A stretch of 40,561 nucleotides of DNA from CAZYCC01 sp964645985 (lineage in GTDB: Bacteria; Bacillota; Clostridia; Oscillospirales; CAG-272). The notes under the pieces were generated by a model. It did no database searches. It was not told where the DNA came from and worked only from the letters and a program-made list of their open reading frames with translations. Position numbers and translations under genes: made by a program. Within the stretch, counting starts at the first letter, position 1, and every line of letters starts with the position of its first letter. The stretch lies in NCBI GenBank assembly GCA_964645985.1, contig CAZYCC010000008.1, positions 1 through 40,561 on the forward strand, read 5' to 3'. This document shows, one piece after another, positions 1 through 7,653 of this stretch.

Positions 1-340
1 TGTCGAAATTTGAGGTGCTACCTCTAAGGATTAGTTTTCGGGAAACCGAAGCGCCCCTATCGTGATCCGAGCTGCACCGCTGCGGGGGAAGGTGTGTGGG
101 AACCCGCGCTTTGTCGAAATTGCGACTGCTACCTCTAAGGATTAGTTTTCGGGAAACCGAAGCGCCGTTATCGTGAGGCAAACTGCCGTTTCTAAATATA
201 GTTTTTGCGGAAACTCTACTGCCCCTATTGTAATTTCCACTGCCGTTTCTAAATATCGTTTTTGTGGAACCCCCACTGCCGCGCGGTCATTTCCACTGCT
301 CCGCGCCGCACCTACTATTTTCGTGGCGGGAACTGCCACC
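1..340. repeat. Degenerate ~57-bp tandem repeat array
   Basis: Two copies of one unit lie exactly 111 bases apart (1-65 and 112-176), sharing the core CTAAGGATTAGTTTTCGGG. Two copies of a related unit lie 57 bases apart (from 183 and from 240), sharing CTGCCGTTTCTAAATAT. A weaker copy begins near 297 and a very degenerate one near 72. An isolated copy is found at 657-681. Aligning the two types (TGC, CTAA, TAGTTTT, GGAAAC in the same order) shows they are one family with a period of about 57. Each unit carries a short GTTT...AAAC inverted repeat. No gene is supported here; the overlapping open frames translate the repeat. Function unknown. Confidence 0.75.
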
Positions 341-785
341 ACGCTCCTCCGGAGGAGTGCTCTTTCCCGAAAGAGCCCTCCCCCGGCTCTCTCGAGAAGA
401 GGCCAAGGATGGGGGGCTGTGCCCCCCTGTTGCCACTTCTTTGGATGTTTCCCACCAAGGGGGAGCTGCGCTCCCCCTTGGATCCCCCACATAATGAACT
501 GTTACGGGGCGCGGGGTGTATTCCTCTATGCGGAGTAGATTCGCGGCGCGGGGGAAGCACAAAGAGATTGATAGGTTTTTCGGAAACGAACAAAATCCCT
601 GCCCTTCGGGGGCGGGGTGTATTCGTGAAGCGGGGTGAGGATTTGCGAAATCCGAGCTGCCGTTTCTAAATATCGTTTTTGCTCAAACCCCTACTCCCGC
701 GCGGTCATTTTCTCTGCCCTTCGGGGTGGGGGTGTTTTCGGGAGGCGGGGTGAGGGGGATCTTCCCCGCCGGGGGTCTTTGCGCA
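341..785. other. Non-coding region with hairpins and short repeats
   Basis: No open frame here resembles a protein. The segment holds a perfect 12-bp inverted repeat (455-466 with 470-481, loop TGC, stem CCAAGGGGGAGC), a GGGGGGCTGTGCCCCCC hairpin just before it (around 412-428), a further copy of the 57-bp repeat unit (657-681), and a repeated segment beginning GCCCTTCGGGG that occurs at 601-640 and again, diverged, at 716-756. This looks like accumulated intergenic repeats downstream of gapA. Confidence 0.6.
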
Positions 786-812
786 AAAACCCCGCCTCAT
801 CGGGCGGGGCTT
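785..812 (-). terminator. Rho-independent terminator of gapA
   Basis: On the minus strand, 14 bases after the gapA stop codon, CCCCGCC and GGCGGGG (803-809 and 790-796) form a 7-bp GC stem with a six-base loop, followed directly by TTTTT (789-785). The plus strand could also terminate weakly because CTTTGTTTGTTT follows the stem there. Confidence 0.85.
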
Positions 813-825
813 TGTTTGTTTGCGC

Positions 826-1851
826 TTACGCAAGTTCGGCGAAATACTTAATCGTGCGAACCATCTGCGAGGTGTAGCTGTTCTCGTTGTCGTACCAGGA
901 GACGACCTGCACCTGATAGGTGTCCTCGTCGATTTGCGTGACCATCGTTTGCGTCGCGTCAAAGAGCGATCCGCAGGTGATGCCGATGACGTCCGAGCTG
1001 ACGATGGGCTCCTCGTTATAGCCGAAGGAGGCGGAGGAGGCGGCCTTCATCGCGGCGTTGATGCTGTCTTTCGTGATGTCCTTCCCTTTCACCACCGCAA
1101 CGAGAATGGTCGTGGAGCCGGTGATCACCGGCACGCGCTGCGCGGAGCCGATCAGCTTGCCGTTCAGCTCCGGGATAACGAGGCCGATCGCCTTCGCCGC
1201 GCCGGTGCTGTTCGGCACGATGTTGGCGGCGGCGGCGCGGGCGCGGCGCAGGTCGCCCTTGCGGTGCGGCCCGTCGAGGACCATCTGGTCGCCCGTGTAG
1301 GCGTGGACGGTCGTCATAATGCCGCTCTCGATCGGCGCGTAGTCGTTGAGAGCCTTGGCCATGGGCGCGAGGCAGTTGGTCGTGCAGGAGGCGGCGGAAA
1401 TAATCGTGTCCTGCGGCGTGAGGGTCTTTTCGTTCACGCCGTAGACAATTGTCGGCAGGTCATTTCCCGCGGGCGCGGAAATCACGACCTTCTTCGCGCC
1501 GGCGTCGATGTGCGCCTGCGCCTTTGCCTTGCTCGTGTAAAATCCGGTGCACTCAAGGACAACGTCAACGCCGAGATCCTTCCACGGGCAGTTTGCCGCG
1601 TCTTTTTCGGCGTAGATTTTAATGGTCTGCCCGCACACCGTGATGCTGCCCGCCTCATCGTCGGCGGAAACCGTGTCGGCGTAGGCGTAGCGGCCCTGGG
1701 CCGTATCGTATTTGAGCAGATGCGCGAGCATCGAGGGCGAGGTGAGGTCGTTTATCGCGACGATGGTGTAGCCCTCCGCGCCGAACATCTGCCGGAAGGC
1801 GAGCCGCCCGATCCGCCCGAATCCGTTGATTGCCACTCTGACGTTAGCCAT
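826..1851 (-). CDS. gapA: Glyceraldehyde-3-phosphate dehydrogenase, NAD-dependent
   Basis: Glycolytic GAPDH; oxidises glyceraldehyde 3-phosphate to 1,3-bisphosphoglycerate with NAD+ in the cytosol. The 341-residue protein has the Rossmann start INGFGRIGR (8-16), an acidic residue in the NDL segment (Asp35) expected for NAD rather than NADP preference, the catalytic ASCTTNCL motif (Cys156), the HAYTGDQ segment with the active-site His, and the C-terminal WYDNENSYT signature. I chose the ATG at 1851 because GGAGG lies eight bases upstream and the protein then starts MANVRVAING like the family; the open frame continues upstream to 1938 but that extension overlaps the promoter. The gene appears to be a single transcription unit with its own promoter and terminator. 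Confidence 0.97.
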   Translation of the reverse strand: MANVRVAINGFGRIGRLAFRQMFGAEGYTIVAINDLTSPSMLAHLLKYDTAQGRYAYADTVSADDEAGSITVCGQTIKIYAEKDAANCPWKDLGVDVVLECTGFYTSKAKAQAHIDAGAKKVVISAPAGNDLPTIVYGVNEKTLTPQDTIISAASCTTNCLAPMAKALNDYAPIESGIMTTVHAYTGDQMVLDGPHRKGDLRRARAAAANIVPNSTGAAKAIGLVIPELNGKLIGSAQRVPVITGSTTILVAVVKGKDITKDSINAAMKAASSASFGYNEEPIVSSDVIGITCGSLFDATQTMVTQIDEDTYQVQVVSWYDNENSYTSQMVRTIKYFAELA

Positions 1852-1909
1852 AGGAATTTCCTCCGTTTGGGTCATCTCAAAACACGCTTGATTGCTTTGC
1901 GCAACCTTT

Positions 1910-1938
1910 ATTATACACCCGCGCGCTCTCCCGCGCAA
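1910..1938 (-). promoter_or_regulatory. Probable gapA promoter
   Basis: The minus strand has TATAAT (1915-1910) preceded by exactly 17 bases and TTGCGC (1938-1933). The -10 is a perfect sigma-A hexamer; the -35 keeps only TTG. It sits about 60 bases upstream of the chosen gapA start. The rest of the 1852-1989 spacer shows no gene. Confidence 0.65.
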
Positions 1939-1989
1939 GCGCGCGGTGCGCCCCCCGCGAAAATTTTCATTTTGGTCACATTTTGCCGC

Positions 1990-2925
1990 TCATCCCCACA
2001 GCCCGTCGGGATATTCGCCCGCCGCGGTGAGCGCGGCGAGGTTCTCCTTTACCTTCGGCTTGTCCTCGGGATAGGTGACGCCGAACCAAGTGGCCGATGT
2101 CGGCAGGACCTTTACGCGACAGTCCCCCGCCGCGATAGCGTCCCCGATGAGGACCGGCAGGTAAAACTCGGCTTTCGCGAGGCCCGCCGGATTTCTGCCG
2201 GCGGATAGGTCCGCAAGGAAAGTTGAGAGGCCCCTTTGAAGGAGCGGGAAAACCGCCGGGGTGAGCGCCCAGAAGTTCATCGACACCACCCCCGCGGGGT
2301 CGGTCGGCGTCGCGGCGCCCCCCTCCTCGAAAACGACCTCTCCCCCCTGCCCGCGGTAGATTTTCGTTCTCTCGGCGATTTTTTGCAGGTACCCCTCGCC
2401 GTCCACCTCGCAGATGCCGCGCGAGACGCTGCCGTGCTCGGTGAGGGTCTTCTCGAGGATATACCCCGCCATCGCAAACTCGCTCCCCGCGGGGTCCGCG
2501 CTCCGAAGAAAGCGCGCGATGCGCTCGAAGGCGTCCCTGCCGTAAAAGTCATCGGCGTTGAGCACCGCGAAAAGGTCATCCCCGATCGCCTCCTGCGCGC
2601 AGAGAAGCGCCTGCCCGGTCCCGAGGGGCTTCGCCCCGGGCGCAAGGCGCGCGGGGGGAACGGCCGCTCCCTCGGGGATAGCCCGCGCGGAGCTCTGGAA
2701 GGCGTAGCGCACCTCCACTTGCCCCTCGAGGCGCGCGCCGACGCTCTCGCGGAAGAGCGAAAGGTTCTCCTCTTTAATAATGAAGACGACGCGGTCAAAC
2801 CCCGCGCGAATGGCGTCGTAAATGGAGAAGTCGAGCAGAACCTCCCCCTTGTCTGTCATCGGGTCGAGCTGTTTGAGGCCGCCGTAGCGGCTGCCCATCC
2901 CCGCCGCCAAAATCACCAAAGTCAT
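1990..2925 (-). CDS. Sugar-phosphate nucleotidyltransferase family protein
   Basis: A 311-residue NTP-transferase domain protein. Family members transfer a nucleotide onto a sugar phosphate or related group for cell-wall or polysaccharide building. The N-terminus has the nucleotide-binding loop LAAGMGSRYGGLKQ (6-19), followed by the sugar-binding region and NADDFYG (123-129), whose acidic residues match the metal-binding site of this fold. The exact substrate cannot be read from the sequence. The start at 2925 has GAGGTGA six bases upstream. It lies only nine bases after the LCP gene stop, so both probably share a transcript; the pairing with an LCP protein (glycopolymer attachment) fits a role in envelope polymer synthesis, which is inference. 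Confidence 0.8.
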   Translation of the reverse strand: MTLVILAAGMGSRYGGLKQLDPMTDKGEVLLDFSIYDAIRAGFDRVVFIIKEENLSLFRESVGARLEGQVEVRYAFQSSARAIPEGAAVPPARLAPGAKPLGTGQALLCAQEAIGDDLFAVLNADDFYGRDAFERIARFLRSADPAGSEFAMAGYILEKTLTEHGSVSRGICEVDGEGYLQKIAERTKIYRGQGGEVVFEEGGAATPTDPAGVVSMNFWALTPAVFPLLQRGLSTFLADLSAGRNPAGLAKAEFYLPVLIGDAIAAGDCRVKVLPTSATWFGVTYPEDKPKVKENLAALTAAGEYPDGLWG

Positions 2926-2934
2926 ATCTTCACC

Positions 2935-4512
2935 TCATTTCACCTTTACTTTGTCGGGCGCCTCATCCGCCGTGTAGACATCGGTGAGGCCGTCCGCCGG
3001 GCTGCCGAAATAGATTTTCTCCTGCGCGCTGCTCTCGTGGTCGTAGAGGATAGCGTCGCGGTCGAACTGAACCGAGCCGGACGCGCCGTCGAGCGTGACC
3101 GGCAGGGCCTTGTAGACGTTGAGCGCGCGGTTGATTGTCTCCACGGTGCCCTCGCGGCAGATAACGTCGTACCACAGCCCGTCGTCCGCCATCCCGCCGC
3201 CCGAGGGCAGGGTCTGCATCGTGATGTTCGAGAGGTCGCAGGTAATCGCCTTCTTCGCGAAATAAACAAAGTCGTCCGAGGGAATATCGCAGACGAGGCT
3301 GTCGAAGACGGTGGTGGCGAGCTTGGCCGCCGTCGACACGCTGAAGTTGTCTTTAATCTGCTGCATAAACGCCGACATGAAGATCTTCTGCGCGTCCATG
3401 CGGGCGTAGTCGCTGTTCGAGTAGCCCTTGCGGAAGCGGACAAAGCCGAGGGCCGTCTTGCCGTCCATATGCTGCACGCCCGGTTTGAGGTGCACGTCAA
3501 GGTCCCCCTCCGGGTCGTCGTAGTCCATTTTCTGCGGCACGTTGACCGTCACCCCGCCCACGGCGTCCACCACCTCGACAAAGGCCTCGAGATCGAGGTA
3601 GACGTAGTAGTCGAGCTTCACGCAGTAGACATCCTCAATGAAGGCGCGCAGCTCGCTCATGCCGGCGCGCACCGCCTCCTCCTCCTTCTTTCCGGCGGAC
3701 CTTGCCTTATTGTAGTAGGCGGTGTAATAGGAGTTGATTTTGTGGAAGTTGTGCTTTTCCTTGTAGTAGGAGAAATACGCGTCGCGCGGGATCTGCACGA
3801 TGTTGACCTTCCCCTCGTTCACATCGAAATGGAGCAGGAACATCGTGTCGCTGTTGTTGGTGCCGTTGAGGTTGTTGACCCCGCAGACAAGGAAGTTGTA
3901 GCAGCCCTCCTTGCGCGTGATGTCATAGCCCTCGGGCGGCGTTACCGGCCCGTCCTCCCCCTCTCCCTCCCCGGCGGATAGGCCTCCGGGCAGGCTCGCG
4001 TTGCTGCCCGAGCCGACGAGCGGCGCGAAGTCGCCCCCGTCGCCGACGGCGGAGGGGCGGTAGTCGTCGTTAAAGGCGGCGGAAATCAGCTCAAAGAGCG
4101 AGCTGCCGGTAATGAGCCGCACCCCGGCGAGCACCAGCGCGACCACTCCGATAACGATGAGCAGAACCGTGAGGATAACGCGGCTTTTCTTGCGCTTCCC
4201 CGCGGGCTTTTTGCCGCCTCCCTTGCCCCCCCGCCCGCGCGGGCCGCTCTTTCCGGCGGGCTTTTCCCGCTCGGGGCGCGCCGAGCTCTGCTGCGGGGAG
4301 ATCTCCCCCCCAATCGACGCGGAGAGCTCCTCGCTGTCGGAGAGCTCAAGCTCGCCGCGCGCCGCGCGCAGCGCCTGCTCGGGCGTGTGCACCGCGTGCA
4401 CGGGGGCAGCGGCGGGCGCGCTCTCGCCGGGGTTCACGCCCCCCGCGAGGACATCGCGCGCGCAGGCGGCGCCGTCCGCGCCCGGCTCGGGGGTAGGTTC
4501 GCTTCGATTCAT
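2935..4512 (-). CDS. LytR-CpsA-Psr (LCP) family cell-wall protein
   Basis: A membrane-anchored enzyme of the family that transfers teichoic acids, capsule or other glycopolymers from lipid carriers to peptidoglycan. The 525-residue protein starts with about 110 cytoplasmic residues that end in a Gly/Lys/Arg-rich stretch (84-111), then one transmembrane helix (about 112-134), then the extracellular LCP domain. Family marks visible are the opening YNFLVCGVNN strand, SDTMFLLHFD, IPRDAYFSY, the VDAVGGVTV strand, and FVRFRKGY...DYARMDAQ with the conserved arginines that bind the pyrophosphate lipid. I chose the ATG at 4512 (AGGTGA four bases upstream); the longer frame to 4635 runs into the duplicated pgsA fragment. 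The acidic/basic N-terminal extension is longer than usual for the family. Confidence 0.9.
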   Translation of the reverse strand: MNRSEPTPEPGADGAACARDVLAGGVNPGESAPAAAPVHAVHTPEQALRAARGELELSDSEELSASIGGEISPQQSSARPEREKPAGKSGPRGRGGKGGGKKPAGKRKKSRVILTVLLIVIGVVALVLAGVRLITGSSLFELISAAFNDDYRPSAVGDGGDFAPLVGSGSNASLPGGLSAGEGEGEDGPVTPPEGYDITRKEGCYNFLVCGVNNLNGTNNSDTMFLLHFDVNEGKVNIVQIPRDAYFSYYKEKHNFHKINSYYTAYYNKARSAGKKEEEAVRAGMSELRAFIEDVYCVKLDYYVYLDLEAFVEVVDAVGGVTVNVPQKMDYDDPEGDLDVHLKPGVQHMDGKTALGFVRFRKGYSNSDYARMDAQKIFMSAFMQQIKDNFSVSTAAKLATTVFDSLVCDIPSDDFVYFAKKAITCDLSNITMQTLPSGGGMADDGLWYDVICREGTVETINRALNVYKALPVTLDGASGSVQFDRDAILYDHESSAQEKIYFGSPADGLTDVYTADEAPDKVKVK

Positions 4513-4572
4513 AAAGTCACCTATATCAAACGCGAAAACGACCCGCCCCGTTTCGTAGATAAAGAGCGCACC

Positions 4573-4732
4573 GCGCGAGGGTAAGAAGGGCCGCAGCGGC
4601 GAGAAGGGCGAAAAAGACGCGGTCGGTGCGCTCAAGGACCATTAACCCGAAGGAAGGCGGCGAAAACCATCAGCTTGTCGGCGATGGGGTCAAGGAATTT
4701 CCCGAAATCGGTAACGAGAGAGCGCGCGCAAT
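4573..4732 (-). pseudogene. Partial duplicate of pgsA (broken)
   Basis: About 160 bases are a near-identical copy of the internal pgsA segment 5079-5241, at an offset of 506 and then 505 bases. The single extra base near 4649 shifts the frame, and about four bases are missing near 4727. The copied part encodes roughly residues 66-120 of PgsA, including the end of the CDP-alcohol phosphotransferase motif and the next helix. It has no start, no complete domain and lies directly between pgsA and the LCP gene. It is a duplication scar or an assembly duplicate, not a gene. The rest of 4513-4785 contains only short GC hairpins. Confidence 0.85.
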
Positions 4733-4785
4733 CCGCCCTCTTTCGGGAGGGTTTCCCGAGAGGGTCACCCCGCGCGGTGCCTCGC

Positions 4786-5436
4786 CTATGGCTCGCTCTT
4801 CCCCGCGCGGGCGGCGTCGCGGAAGTAAACGGCGCCCGAGGCGACCGTGAGGGCGCACATCGCCGCCATCGCGGTGTAGGTTATCGGGCGGGCGCGCCCT
4901 AGCCGCGAAAGAGCCGGCGCGAGCGCGCCGAGCGCGCCCCAAAGGAGCGGCTCGAGGATCGCCGCGAGGACAAAGACGATTTGGCAGACGGTTTTCGCCT
5001 TGCCGAGCCGCCCTGCGGGGAGGATTGTCCCGCGCCGCCCGGAGATGAGCGTGCGCAGCCCGGTCACCGCGAACTCCCGCGCGAGGGTGAGAAGGGCCGC
5101 GGCGGCGAGAAGGGCGAGAAAGACGCGGTCATCGCGCTCAAGGACCATTAACCCAAGGAAGGCGGCAAAAACCATCAGCTTGTCGGCGATGGGGTCGAGG
5201 AATTTCCCGAAATCGGTAACGAGAGAGCGCGCTCTCGCAATTCTCCCGTCGAAAAGATCGGTTATCGCCGCCGCGCCGAAAACGGCCGCCGCGCCGAGGC
5301 GGCAGAGCGCGCGCGCGCCCGCCCCGCTGCAGAAAGGGAAAATCGGCAGCAGCAGCAGCGCGAAAAAGAGCGGCGTGAGCGCGACACGCAGGAGCGTTAG
5401 ACGATTGGGCAGATTGAGTGAGCGCAGAAATTGCAT
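4786..5436 (-). CDS. pgsA: CDP-diacylglycerol-glycerol-3-phosphate 3-phosphatidyltransferase
   Basis: Integral membrane enzyme that makes phosphatidylglycerophosphate, the committed step to phosphatidylglycerol. The 216-residue protein begins with the family-typical LNLPNRLTLLRV and contains the full catalytic pattern D-x2-DG-x2-AR-x8-G-x3-D-x3-D in DLFDGRIAR...GKFLDPIADK (about 60-85), the metal and CDP-binding site. Several hydrophobic helices follow. It starts 11 bases after the rimO stop, so the two are probably co-transcribed. A broken copy of residues 66-120 lies just downstream. Confidence 0.93.
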   Translation of the reverse strand: MQFLRSLNLPNRLTLLRVALTPLFFALLLLPIFPFCSGAGARALCRLGAAAVFGAAAITDLFDGRIARARSLVTDFGKFLDPIADKLMVFAAFLGLMVLERDDRVFLALLAAAALLTLAREFAVTGLRTLISGRRGTILPAGRLGKAKTVCQIVFVLAAILEPLLWGALGALAPALSRLGRARPITYTAMAAMCALTVASGAVYFRDAARAGKSEP

Positions 5437-5447
5437 AGATCGGGCTT

Positions 5448-6818
5448 TTACGGGGAGGGGGGCGCGGCGGGACTCTCGCCTGCCGGCAGCCCTTCAAGAT
5501 CATAGTCGGAGGAGGCGGTAACGCGCACCGATAAAAGCGTTCCGGGGGCGGTGCCGCGCGGCAGGCAGTCGCCCGGGAGCGTGAGGCACCCGTCGACCTG
5601 CGGCGCGTCGGCGGCGGTGCGCGCCACGAAGACCCCCTCCTCCTCGCGGTAGCCCTCGAGGAGCACCGTCTCGGTGCTGCCGACGCGGGTGGCGAGAGAG
5701 GCGCGGGAGATCTCCCGCTGCGCCTCCATCAGCTCCCCGGCGCGGCGAACTTTTTCCTCCTCGGGAATTTGCCCGGGGAGCGCGGCTGCGGGGGTCCCCT
5801 CCTCGCGCGAGTAGGGGAAAACGCCGAAGCGGGCGAAGCGCGCCTCAAAAAGAAAGTCAAGCAGCTCGCGGTGTTCGCTCTCGCTCTCGCCGGGAAAGCC
5901 GCAGATAGCGGTCGAGCGAATGGCGATGTTCGGAATCGCCGCGCGCAGGCGCGCAATTGCCGAACGGATAGCCGCGGAGCCCCCGCGGCGGCGCATTTTT
6001 GAAAGGACCCTGTCGCTAATATGCTGAATCGGCAGGTCGATATAGGGCAGAATGCGCGGGTTCTCCGCCATCACCGAGATGAGCTCGTCGCTGACGCGCT
6101 CGGGGTAGCAGTAGAGCAGGCGAATCCAGGGAATGCCGGTCTGAGCGAGAATGCCGCGCAGCAGATCCGGCAGGCGGGGCCGATCGCCGAGGTCTTCCCC
6201 GTAGCGCGAGATGTCCTGCGCCACGAGAATGAGCTCTCGCGCGCCGGTCCTCTCAAGCGCTCTCGCCTCCGAGAGCAGCTCATCGAGAGGGCGGGAGCGG
6301 TACGCCCCGCGAATAGCGGGGATAGCGCAGTAGCTGCAGGCGTTATTGCACCCCTCGGCGATTTTGAGATAGGCGGAGTAGGCGGGGGAGAGCAGGTGCC
6401 GCGCCCCGCCCATCGGGCAGGCGTCCTTTCGCGGAAAATAGGTGTACTTCTCGCCCGCGAGGACGGCCCCCGCCGCCTCCACAATGTGATCCCACCCGCC
6501 AACACCGAGCGCGCCGTCAAGCTCGGGCAGGTTCTCCCGCAGCTCCCCCCGGTAGCGCTCGGCCATGCACCCGGTAAGGAGAACGGCGCGCAGCCCTCCC
6601 GCGCGATAGTCCTGCGCCTCGAGCACCGCGTCGATACTCTCGCTCACCGCGCTCTCAAGGAAGCCGCAGCTGTTGATAATCAGCAGCTGCGCCTCGCGGG
6701 GGTCGGCGGTGACGCGGTAGCCCGCCTCCTCAAGCAGGGCGAGCATGCGCTCGAGGTCTACCTGGTTCTTCGCGCACCCGAGGTTAACATAGGAGACGGT
6801 CGCGAGCGGGGAAGGCAT
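5448..6818 (-). CDS. rimO: Ribosomal protein S12 methylthiotransferase
   Basis: Radical-SAM enzyme that adds a methylthio group to an aspartate of ribosomal protein S12. The 456-residue protein has the N-terminal methylthiotransferase domain with its three cluster cysteines (Cys15, Cys51, Cys84), the radical-SAM CxxxCxxC in CNNACSYC (157-164) followed by AIPAIRG, and a C-terminal TRAM region (about 375-440). The segments YLKIAEGC and LVAQDISRYG are typical of RimO rather than of the tRNA enzyme MiaB. No clear ribosome-binding site precedes the ATG at 6818. It is followed by pgsA on the same strand. Confidence 0.94.
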   Translation of the reverse strand: MPSPLATVSYVNLGCAKNQVDLERMLALLEEAGYRVTADPREAQLLIINSCGFLESAVSESIDAVLEAQDYRAGGLRAVLLTGCMAERYRGELRENLPELDGALGVGGWDHIVEAAGAVLAGEKYTYFPRKDACPMGGARHLLSPAYSAYLKIAEGCNNACSYCAIPAIRGAYRSRPLDELLSEARALERTGARELILVAQDISRYGEDLGDRPRLPDLLRGILAQTGIPWIRLLYCYPERVSDELISVMAENPRILPYIDLPIQHISDRVLSKMRRRGGSAAIRSAIARLRAAIPNIAIRSTAICGFPGESESEHRELLDFLFEARFARFGVFPYSREEGTPAAALPGQIPEEEKVRRAGELMEAQREISRASLATRVGSTETVLLEGYREEEGVFVARTAADAPQVDGCLTLPGDCLPRGTAPGTLLSVRVTASSDYDLEGLPAGESPAAPPSP

Positions 6819-6839
6819 AAACGAAAAGAAAGGGGTACT

Positions 6840-7079
6840 TCGCGCGGGGGTTTCTCGCGCGGGGTTATTCGTTCTCGCGGGGCAGGGAGTGCGTCGCGCG
6901 GGGTTACTTTCGAGCGACGCGGGGTTACCCTCGCGGGAGTTCCTCGCCCTCTCGGCGCGCTGTCACTATCGCGTGAGGAAGTGGGGATTATTCTCGCAGC
7001 GCGGAGTTGTTACCGCGCGCGGTTTGTCATCGCGCGGGGGTTACCCTCGCGCGGGTTACCCTCGCGCGGGGTTATTCGT
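6840..7079. repeat. Degenerate GC-rich direct repeats between recX and rimO
   Basis: The spacer is built from variants of TCGCGCGGGGTTA. A 19-base copy, CTCGCGCGGGGTTATTCGT, occurs at 6854-6872 and again at 7061-7079, where it contains the recX stop codon. Additional partial copies lie at about 6894, 6917, 7030 and 7045. No protein-coding frame is convincing. Confidence 0.65.
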
Positions 7080-7653
7080 CCTCGCGCGAAAGAGTCTCGC
7101 GCAGGAGGCGCTCCGCCGCGCGATAGTCCTCGGGGGAGTAGCCACGGCGCATGAGCGAGGCGGCGGCGCGCTCGCGCTCGCGGCGAAGCTCCTCCCGCCG
7201 CTCGCGTGGAGTTTCCTCCCCGCGGTAGAAAGCGAGAAGAAGCTCAAACCCGCGCGATTTTGCGATTTTCTCCAGTAGTATAGCACATTTGGCGGGAAAA
7301 TCAAGGAAAGACTGTAAACTTTCAGCCTCCGCGTCCCCCTCGCCCCCCTCTCCCGCGAGAAGCGCCTCGCAGAGCGCGAGGTTCTCCCTCGAGAATCCCC
7401 GGCGCCGCAGATCCGCGCGAATGCGCGCGGGCCCCCGCCCCCGCTCATACTCAGAGCGCAGGAAGCGCAGGGCGATGTCGCGCTCATCAAGCAGCTTTTT
7501 TGCCCGGAGAGCCCCAATCGCCGCGTCCACTTCCTCCTCGCGGTAGCCGCGCGAGAGGAGTTTTTCGCGCAGCTGCCGCTCGGTGTTGTCGGCGTATTCC
7601 AATATGGCAAGGGCCGCCTGCAGGCAGCTGCGCTCGCCTCCGCTCCTCGCCAT
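7072..7653 (-). CDS. recX: RecX regulatory protein
   Basis: RecX proteins bind RecA filaments and modulate recombination and the SOS response. The 193-residue protein shows the tandem three-helix pattern of the family: ALAILEYADNTERQLREKLLSRGYREEEVDAAI, then RFLRSEYERGRGPARIRADLRRRGFS, and a third repeat near RAAASLMRRGYSPEDYRAAERLL. Its ATG overlaps the recA stop by one base (TGATG on the minus strand), so it is translationally coupled to recA, a common pairing. The C-terminus ends inside the GC-rich repeat tract, which has supplied the last codons and the stop. Confidence 0.9.
   Translation of the reverse strand: MARSGGERSCLQAALAILEYADNTERQLREKLLSRGYREEEVDAAIGALRAKKLLDERDIALRFLRSEYERGRGPARIRADLRRRGFSRENLALCEALLAGEGGEGDAEAESLQSFLDFPAKCAILLEKIAKSRGFELLLAFYRGEETPRERREELRRERERAAASLMRRGYSPEDYRAAERLLRETLSREDE

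Noticed and set aside
1..681. CRISPR array
   Set aside because: The repeats are spaced 57 bases but the intervening parts are also similar to each other and the repeats diverge; there are no cas genes.
142..962. Open frames on both strands at the left end
   Set aside because: They translate the repeat units and hairpins, have no ribosome sites and overlap one another in several frames.
2236..3981. Long plus-strand frames opposite the nucleotidyltransferase, LCP, gyrA and recA genes
   Set aside because: They are antisense shadows caused by high GC; they lack conserved motifs while the minus-strand frames contain complete families.
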